A DNA stretch of 64,000 nucleotides from Qipengyuania sp. SS22 (lineage in GTDB: Bacteria; Pseudomonadota; Alphaproteobacteria; Sphingomonadales; Sphingomonadaceae), in assembly GCF_025736935.1 (NCBI RefSeq), contig NZ_CP107048.1, positions 62,001-126,000 of the forward strand, read 5' to 3'. Made by a program: the position numbers and the translations under genes. Shown in pieces: positions 58,275-64,000 of the stretch. The notes beneath the pieces are model-generated. The model saw only the letters and a list, made by a program, of their open reading frames with translations. It was not told the DNA's origin and ran no database searches. Every line of letters begins with the position of its first letter. Positions within the stretch are counted from its first letter, which is position 1.

Positions 58275-59554
58275 CAGGACCTCGGCTCCAGTCGGGTTAC
58301 GCCGCCCATATAGGGGGCAAGCACTTGCGGGACGTCGACGCTGCCGTCGGCATTCTGGTAGTTTTCCATCACCGCCACCAGCGTGCGTCCGACTGCGAGG
58401 CCCGAGCCGTTGAGCGTGTGGACGAAGGCGGTCTTCTTCTCGCCTTCTGGGCGATAGCGCGCGTTCATCCGGCGCGCCTGGAAATCGCCGGTGTTCGAGC
58501 AGGACGATATCTCGCGATAGGCGTCCTGCCCGGGCAGCCAGACTTCGAGGTCGTAGGTCTTGCGTGCGCCGAAACCCATGTCGCCGGTGCACAGCAGCAT
58601 GCGGCGGTAGGGCAGCTCCAGCGCTTCGAGGATACCCTCGGCGCACTTGGTCATACGCTCATGCTCCGCCTCGCTGTCTTGGGGGCGGCAGATGCTGACG
58701 AGCTCGACCTTTTCGAACTGGTGCTGGCGGATAAAGCCGCGCGTGTCGCGGCCCGCCGAGCCCGCCTCGGAGCGGAAGCACAACGTATGCGCGGTCAGGC
58801 GGATCGGCTGCGCGAGACCGGGCAGGATGTCGCCTGCGACCGAATAGGTCAGCGGAACTTCCGAGGTCGGGACGAGCCAGCGGTCGTCGGTCGTGCGGAA
58901 GCTGTCCTCGGCGAACTTGGGCAGCTTGTCGGTTCCATACATCGCGGCGTCGTTGACCAGCACCGGTGGGAGGCATTCGGTATAGCCGTTTTCACGCGTC
59001 TGCTTGTCGAGCATGAACTGCGCCAGCGCGCGGTGGAGCCGCGCCATGTCGCCGCGCAGGAAGGTGAACCGCGCCCCCGACAACTTGGCGCCGGTTTCGA
59101 AATCCATTCCCAGCGCCGGGCCGAAGTCGGCATGCTCCTGGGGCGTAAAATCGAACGTGGGCTTCGTGCCCCATTGCGCCACTTCGACATTGTCGTCCTC
59201 GTCTGCGCCCTGCGGCACATCCTCGGCCGGAAGATTGGGCAGGATCGCGAGCAGCCGGTCCAGCTCGGCTGCCGCAGCGCGTTCTCTCTCTTCCCATTCG
59301 GGCATCGAGTCCTTGATCTCGGCGACTTCGGCCTTGAGCGCTTCGGCCTTGTCCTTATCGCCCTGGCCCATCGCCTGGCCGATTGCTTTCGACGCCTCGT
59401 TGCGGCGGCTCTGCGCCTGCTGGACCTTGGTCGTCGCCTCGCGCTTCTGCGCGTCGAGCGCGACGATGCGGTCGGCTACCGGTTCGGCCCCGCGGCGGGC
59501 GAGGGCGGCGTCGAATTCCTGCGGATTGCTGCGGATATAAGCGATGTCGTGCAT
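58274..59554 (-). CDS. serS: Seryl-tRNA synthetase
   Basis: 426 residues. An N-terminal coiled-coil arm (residues about 30-100) is followed by the class II core with motif 2 ([20 protein letters not shown]) and motif 3 ([20 protein letters not shown]). [20 protein letters not shown] is characteristic of SerRS. It charges tRNA(Ser) and tRNA(Sec). It is the first gene of the serS-surE pair. Confidence 0.97.
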   Translation of the reverse strand: MHDIAYIRSNPQEFDAALARRGAEPVADRIVALDAQKREATTKVQQAQSRRNEASKAIGQAMGQGDKDKAEALKAEVAEIKDSMPEWEERERAAAAELDRLLAILPNLPAEDVPQGADEDDNVEVAQWGTKPTFDFTPQEHADFGPALGMDFETGAKLSGARFTFLRGDMARLHRALAQFMLDKQTRENGYTECLPPVLVNDAAMYGTDKLPKFAEDSFRTTDDRWLVPTSEVPLTYSVAGDILPGLAQPIRLTAHTLCFRSEAGSAGRDTRGFIRQHQFEKVELVSICRPQDSEAEHERMTKCAEGILEALELPYRRMLLCTGDMGFGARKTYDLEVWLPGQDAYREISSCSNTGDFQARRMNARYRPEGEKKTAFVHTLNGSGLAVGRTLVAVMENYQNADGSVDVPQVLAPYMGGVTRLEPRS

Positions 59555-59686
59555 GGGTCGGGCCTATGCCTTTTCGCTTCCCGCTTGGCCAGTCACTTCA
59601 CGTAGGGCGAGCTTGTCCTTTCGTGGGCACCGCATTAGGCCCCGAACGTTCAGGGGCACATCCGCGAGCTTGAAAGGCCAGCCAGC

Positions 59687-60988
59687 TTGAACGACCAGCC
59701 GATCCAGCCGCCGCGCCGCACGCGCTTTATCGATCTTGCGGACGGGGTGATCCGGGGCGGACGCAAGCTGGGGCTGATGGACCCGGCGCGGCTGGAAAAG
59801 GACTTCCTGCTGGAAGAGGCCGTACAGGCCACCGGTCTCGACGATTTCGGCGATCGCTGGTTCGAGCGTCCGTTGGAGGTTCTGCTCGACAGCGTGAAGC
59901 GCGAAGCCCAGCTCAATGCGGCGGGTGATTTTTCCGCCATGAAGATGTTCCACCACGTGCTGCGCGACCGGCTATACACGCAGATGTGGTTCAAGCGGCA
60001 CCCGGAAATCCTCGCCCGACCGCTCAGGAACCCGGTGGTTATCGTCGGCCCGATGCGGTCGGGCACCACCCGGCTCCACCGCCTGCTCGCAGCCGACCAG
60101 CGCTTTGCCCATCTGCGCAGCTTCGAAACCATCAGCCCGGTGCCCCGGCCCGAGTTCGAGCAGGTGCTGGCGGGCGAGGCGGAGGACTTCCGGCCAAAGC
60201 TCGCTGCGCGTATCCTCAAGGTCGCGCGATTGGCCAACCCGCGCACGCTGTCGATCCATCCGACCGGCCCCTACGAACCGGAGGAGGAACTCGGCCTCGT
60301 GGCCGCCTCGATGTACGGCATGAAGTGGGAAGCGCAGTGGAAGGTACCTTCCTATGCCGCATGGTGCCACGAGGAGAACGCGGTGCCCGCTTACCGGCAC
60401 ATGGCGAACTTGCTGCGTCTGATCGGCTGGTCCCAGCAGGAAAGCTCGCTACGGCCGTGGATCCTCAAGACGCCGCAGCACATGCTCGATCTGCCCGCGC
60501 TGCTCGAGGTCTTCCCCGACGCGCGGCTGATCTTCACTCACCGCGATCCCAAGCAGGTGGTCGGTAGCGCGGCCTCGCTCGCGTGGAACCAGACGATCAT
60601 CTATTCGGATCACAACGATCCGGCGCAGACCGGGCAGGAATGGCTGGGCAAGACCGCGACCATGATCGCCCGGATGCGCGCCGCGCGCGACGCAATTCCG
60701 CGCGAGCGGATGATCGATGTCCAGTACGAGGACATGGAAACCGATTGGCGCGGCACGATGGAGCGGGTTTACCACTTCCTCGGACTCGACATGGAGCCGG
60801 CGGTCGCGGGGATGGAAGACTATCTCGACCGCTCGGCCCGGCTCAAACGGCGCCCGCATCGCTACAGCCTCGAGGAATTCGGGCTGGGCGAGGGTGAGGT
60901 GGATGCGCTGTTCGCGGACTATACCGAGACATACGGCATTCCGGTGGGCGATGCTCCGGCGTTACCCCGCATGCGATTGGCCGAATAG
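59687..60988 (+). CDS. Sulfotransferase family protein
   Basis: 433 residues from a TTG start with AAAGG about 10 bases upstream. The 5'-phosphosulfate (PAPS) loop is VVIVGPMRSGTTRLHRLLAA at about residue 117; the second PAPS-binding segment includes FTHRDPKQVVGSAAS. LEVFPDARLIFTHRDP agrees with the Sulfotransfer_3 family of bacteria. The substrate (lipid, glycan or other alcohol) is unknown. It is divergent from serS and convergent with the TonB receptor gene. Confidence 0.87.
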   Translation: MNDQPIQPPRRTRFIDLADGVIRGGRKLGLMDPARLEKDFLLEEAVQATGLDDFGDRWFERPLEVLLDSVKREAQLNAAGDFSAMKMFHHVLRDRLYTQMWFKRHPEILARPLRNPVVIVGPMRSGTTRLHRLLAADQRFAHLRSFETISPVPRPEFEQVLAGEAEDFRPKLAARILKVARLANPRTLSIHPTGPYEPEEELGLVAASMYGMKWEAQWKVPSYAAWCHEENAVPAYRHMANLLRLIGWSQQESSLRPWILKTPQHMLDLPALLEVFPDARLIFTHRDPKQVVGSAASLAWNQTIIYSDHNDPAQTGQEWLGKTATMIARMRAARDAIPRERMIDVQYEDMETDWRGTMERVYHFLGLDMEPAVAGMEDYLDRSARLKRRPHRYSLEEFGLGEGEVDALFADYTETYGIPVGDAPALPRMRLAE

Positions 60989-60995
60989 GCATGCA

Positions 60996-61027
60996 AAAGG
61001 GGCGGGAAGCGAACTTCCCGCCCCTTT
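60996..61027. terminator. Strong bidirectional terminator, 14-bp perfect stem
   Basis: AAAGGGGCGGGAAG pairs fully with CTTCCCGCCCCTTT around CGAA (TTCG on the minus strand, a stable UUCG-type loop). It lies in the 54-bp gap between the sulfotransferase stop and the TonB receptor stop; T-runs are short on both sides. Confidence 0.88.
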
Positions 61028-61042
61028 GCCAATTCCAGTCGA

Positions 61043-63373
61043 TCAGTAGCTGAAGGTGACCGTGGCGAAGACCTGCCGCGGATTGCCGTAGAACGCCGTC
61101 AGCGTACCCTCGGGCCCGAGCGTCGGGACGGGGAAACCATTGGCACCGTTGACGATGTCGCCAGTGATCGGGTCGGTGGCAACGAAGGTGTAGCCGCTGG
61201 TCTTGTATTCCTTGTCGAGCAGGTTCTTCCCGTACAGCCCCACGCTCCAGCTATCGTCGGGCGCGCTATAGACCACGCTCACATCGAGCAGCGCATAGCC
61301 GCCCTGGTCGAGATAGGGGTTGGGGATCTCGAACTGGCTGGTCTTGCTGCGATAGGACAGCGTCGTTCCCAGATAGAGATCGCCTGCGCCAACCGGCGTA
61401 TCGTAGCTGGCAGTGATGCTGCCGGTCAGCTCGGGCGTGTTCTGGACCACGCGGAACGCTGCCACATCGGTCGGCGTGCTGCCGATATTGGTGATGTATT
61501 CGTCGTATTGCGCGTCGATATAGCCGAGCGATCCAGCAAGGCCGAAGCCCCCGCCGAAGCGGGCATTGGCTTCCAGTTCGACCCCCTTGAAGGTCGCCTT
61601 GCCGGCGTTCGATACGACGCCGCAGAAGCTGGGCAATCCGCCCACTTCACAGGCGACGGAACCCGGTATCTGCACATCGGTGTAGTCCGCATAGAAGGCT
61701 GCGGCGGCGATGTTGAGGATGCCGATATTGCCCTTGTACCCGATTTCGTAGCTATCGACCTCTTCGGGTGCGAAGCTGAGGAACGCGGCCACTTCGGCAT
61801 CGGTCGGCGCCCCCGGCGTGGCTGCCGGCGCGTTGGTTCCGACCCCGCGCGGGTCGAAGCCGCCGCCCTTGAAGCCCTTCGAATAGCTGGCGTAGATATT
61901 GTGATCGGGCGTCGGCATGAAGCTCAGCGAGGCACGCGGCGTGAACTTCTTGAACTCGCGGCTGCCGTTGAAATCGGTGCTTGGGGCCCCGAAGGGTATG
62001 CCTGCGCCGCCGAACTCGGGCGACCCGCCGCCAAGATAGTTCTGGCGGAGGATTTCCGCGCTGCGTTCGTCCCAGGTATAGCGTCCGCCGACCGACAGGC
62101 TGAACTGGTCGGTCAGATCATAGGTGAAGTCGCCGAAGATGGCGAAAGTCTCGGTATCGACATTCGCCTGGGTGAAAGCGGTCAGCCCGGCGAAGGTGGT
62201 GAAGATACGCACATCGAACAGCGTGTCCGCCTTGGCATCGAGGTAGTAGAAGCCGAGCAGTCCGGCGAACGGTCCGTCATTGTCCCACAGAAGCTGGAAT
62301 TCCTGGCTGATCTGTTCGTTGAGATAGGCGCCGGGCACGTCGAGATCGACTGCGGGGAGCGCATCGAAATCGATCGGCGAATAGCTGTCATCCTTGCGCC
62401 AGGCGGAAATCGACCGCAGCGTCAGCGCGTCGCTCAGCTCGATTTCGGCATGCATCGCCAGGCCGTAGGATTCGACCTCTTGCTCGGGATCGTTGAGCGC
62501 CCCGCGCGTGTCGAAGACATTGTCGAGCACGGGCGCGCCCGACACCAGCCCGGGGATGAGCCGGTGGCCGCCGCGCGGATCGCTGCTGTCCTTGGTATAG
62601 TCCCCCTGGATCCGGATGAAGCCGGGCTCGCCGTAGCCGCCGACCTCAAGGCTCATCCGGCCACCCCAGATATCCTTGTTATAGTTTTCCAGACCGGTGG
62701 TGAGGTTGTCGCCGAACCCACCGCGCGACAGCCGCGCGACCGATCCGCCGACGCGGACCAGATCACTGATCGGCGCCGAAGCGGTGATCACGCCTTCGGC
62801 CTGGTCGTCGGTGCCGTAAGTCGCGCGCACTTCGATCGAGGGATCGAGCGGCAGGCGCCGCGTGACGTATTTGACCGCGCCGCCGATCGTGTTGCGACCA
62901 TAGAGCGTGCCCTGCGGGCCGCGCAGGACTTCGATGCGCTCGACATCATAGATATCCAGCACGGCGGCCTGCGGGCGGTTGAGATAGACATCGTCGAGAT
63001 AGATGCCGACGCCCTGTTCGAAGCCCGAAACGGGGTCCTGCTGGCCGATCCCGCGGATAAAGGCCGACAGCGTCGAATTGGTCGCACGACTGGCTTCTAG
63101 CGTGACGTTGGGCACGCTCTGGCCGACATCGGTGATGTCCAGCGCGCCGCGCCGCGAAAGCTCTTCGCCGCTGATTGCGGTAACGGCCACCGGCACGTCG
63201 ATCAGCCGCTCTTCGCGGCGGCGGGCGGTGACGATGATGACATTGTCGTCGGCGGCAGGTGCAGCCTCGGCAATCTGGTCATCGGCCACTTGGGCAGATG
63301 CAGGGGCGGCGGCAAGCGCGGCGGTTGCCGCGCCGCACAGCAGGCTGACGGTAAGAATCTGTGTCGGACGCAT
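61043..63373 (-). CDS. TonB-dependent outer-membrane receptor
   Basis: 776 residues. Signal peptide ILTVSLLCGAATAALAAAPA, then TonB box region IIVTARRREERLIDVPVAVT, plug with SVPNVTLEASRATNSTLSAF, GVGIYLDDVYLNRPQAAVL and VEVLRGPQGTLYGRNTIGG (in IEVLRGPQGTLYGRN form), and a barrel ending FATVTFSY. This belongs to the large sphingomonad class for unknown organic substrates rather than the haem class. GGGAGGGAG lies about 8 bases before the ATG. It is divergent from a TetR-type regulator. Confidence 0.92.
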   Translation of the reverse strand: MRPTQILTVSLLCGAATAALAAAPASAQVADDQIAEAAPAADDNVIIVTARRREERLIDVPVAVTAISGEELSRRGALDITDVGQSVPNVTLEASRATNSTLSAFIRGIGQQDPVSGFEQGVGIYLDDVYLNRPQAAVLDIYDVERIEVLRGPQGTLYGRNTIGGAVKYVTRRLPLDPSIEVRATYGTDDQAEGVITASAPISDLVRVGGSVARLSRGGFGDNLTTGLENYNKDIWGGRMSLEVGGYGEPGFIRIQGDYTKDSSDPRGGHRLIPGLVSGAPVLDNVFDTRGALNDPEQEVESYGLAMHAEIELSDALTLRSISAWRKDDSYSPIDFDALPAVDLDVPGAYLNEQISQEFQLLWDNDGPFAGLLGFYYLDAKADTLFDVRIFTTFAGLTAFTQANVDTETFAIFGDFTYDLTDQFSLSVGGRYTWDERSAEILRQNYLGGGSPEFGGAGIPFGAPSTDFNGSREFKKFTPRASLSFMPTPDHNIYASYSKGFKGGGFDPRGVGTNAPAATPGAPTDAEVAAFLSFAPEEVDSYEIGYKGNIGILNIAAAAFYADYTDVQIPGSVACEVGGLPSFCGVVSNAGKATFKGVELEANARFGGGFGLAGSLGYIDAQYDEYITNIGSTPTDVAAFRVVQNTPELTGSITASYDTPVGAGDLYLGTTLSYRSKTSQFEIPNPYLDQGGYALLDVSVVYSAPDDSWSVGLYGKNLLDKEYKTSGYTFVATDPITGDIVNGANGFPVPTLGPEGTLTAFYGNPRQVFATVTFSY

Positions 63374-63393
63374 TTCGGTATCTCCCTCCCGAT

Positions 63394-63410
63394 TGTCTTA
63401 TTGGAAGACA
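63394..63410. promoter_or_regulatory. Candidate TetR-type operator in the TonB receptor / regulator divergent region
   Basis: TGTCTT-ATTGG-AAGACA is a perfect 6-bp-arm inverted repeat, 20 bp upstream of the receptor start and about 90 bp upstream of the regulator start. Binding there would block the receptor's promoter or leader. Not tested. Confidence 0.45.
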
Positions 63411-63498
63411 CGATACTGAAACCTGAACCACCTTTCAAGTTTGTTGTTGCGCGGGGAGTCCGATTTGATAGGCTGGCTGCGTTTCGGAGGGACGAACC

Positions 63499-64000
63499 TT
63501 GGCTGCATTGCATAACCCCGGCGACAAGACGCCGCGCACCGAGCGCGGGCGCAAGACGCTGCGCAAGCTGCTCGATGCAGCCGCGACCGAGTTTGCCGAC
63601 AAGGGGTTTCACGAAGCCTCGATCAGCGGGATAACCCGCAGCGCGGGCGTCGCGCTGGGCACGTTCTATACCTATTTCGACAGCAAGGATGCGGTCTTCC
63701 GCGCGCTCGTTTCCGACATGAGCGCTGGCGTCGGCAAGGCGGCGCGCGAGGCGCTCGACCCGTCGATGGGCGCACTCGAGATCGAACGCGCCGCACTGCG
63801 CGCGTTTCTCGAATTTGCTGCCCAGCACAAGGAAATCTACCGCATTATCGACGAAGCCGAGTTCGTCGATCCGGACAGCTACCGCAAGCATTATGAAACC
63901 ATCGGCGCCCGTATCGAGGAACGGCTCAGGCAGGGCGGCGACAGCGGCGAATTCGTCCCGGATCTGGGCACGCCCGAAGCCTGGGCGCTGATGGGGATGA
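63499..64000 (+). CDS. TetR family transcriptional regulator (partial, C-terminus beyond window)
   Basis: Translated by hand from a TTG at 63499 with GGAGGG seven bases upstream; at least 167 codons without a stop, running off the right edge. RKLLDAAATEFADKGFHEAS followed by ITRSAGVALGTFYTYF is the TetR HTH. The ligand-binding part shows FLEFAAQHKEIYRIIDEAE. It is divergent from the TonB receptor, so it probably controls that gene and itself. Confidence 0.93.
   Translation, partial: MAALHNPGDKTPRTERGRKTLRKLLDAAATEFADKGFHEASISGITRSAGVALGTFYTYFDSKDAVFRALVSDMSAGVGKAAREALDPSMGALEIERAALRAFLEFAAQHKEIYRIIDEAEFVDPDSYRKHYETIGARIEERLRQGGDSGEFVPDLGTPEAWALMGM

Overview
The window looks like chromosomal DNA from a GC-rich alphaproteobacterium, most likely a sphingomonad of the Erythrobacteraceae type. 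This rests on gene content, not on a database search: two TonB-dependent receptors, a complete Entner-Doudoroff operon (zwf-edd-glk-eda), an alphaproteobacterial-type chemotaxis cluster, DUF1465 and DUF465 (YdcH-like) genes, PtsP, and very short spacers between genes. I saw no rRNA, tRNA, CRISPR array, insertion sequence or prophage. The DNA is almost fully coding, and no gap without a gene exceeds 300 bases.

Layout. 1-7.5 kb: a cut-off polysaccharide deacetylase, a molybdopterin-binding-domain protein, a flavin monooxygenase divergent from a LacI-type regulator, and a large secreted TolB-propeller/amidohydrolase. 7.5-17.6 kb: a leftward chemotaxis block, cheA-cheW-cheY-cheB-cheR, then a GGDEF-EAL protein and two chemoreceptors. 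17.6-31 kb: a MATE exporter, class II aldolase, an orphan 2Fe-2S subunit, a haem-type TonB receptor with its DUF6607 partner and a Fur-like site, ArsC, MFS, a PmtA-like methyltransferase, lipB, a CitE-like protein, an Old Yellow Enzyme and EamA. 31-45 kb: DUF2254, a prolyl oligopeptidase, nadA, DUF4230, a metallo-beta-lactamase, glpK, two divergent YdcH-like genes, ptsP, a RodZ-like protein, YbgF and tilS. 45-51 kb: L,D-transpeptidase and the Entner-Doudoroff operon, with a 7-codon ORF coupled to zwf. 51-54 kb: a transglutaminase-like gene, tandem stem-loops, an 11-codon ORF with a perfect ribosome binding site, and a CHASE2-(degenerate GGDEF)-EAL protein. 54-64 kb: rimO, DUF1761, a K+ channel, surE-serS, a sulfotransferase, a second TonB receptor and a divergent TetR regulator cut by the window edge.

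The most interesting item is the tiny unit at 51.7-51.83 kb. It has AGGAGGTA, then a Trp-rich 11-residue ORF (MWNIWEWLFDG), then a perfect intrinsic terminator and a second perfect hairpin, ahead of a transglutaminase-like gene. It may be a micropeptide gene or a leader-peptide attenuator. Other points to check are tilS without a standard start codon, a CheA ending in a dead receiver-like domain, c-di-GMP enzymes with altered signature motifs, and several palindromic operator candidates next to regulators.
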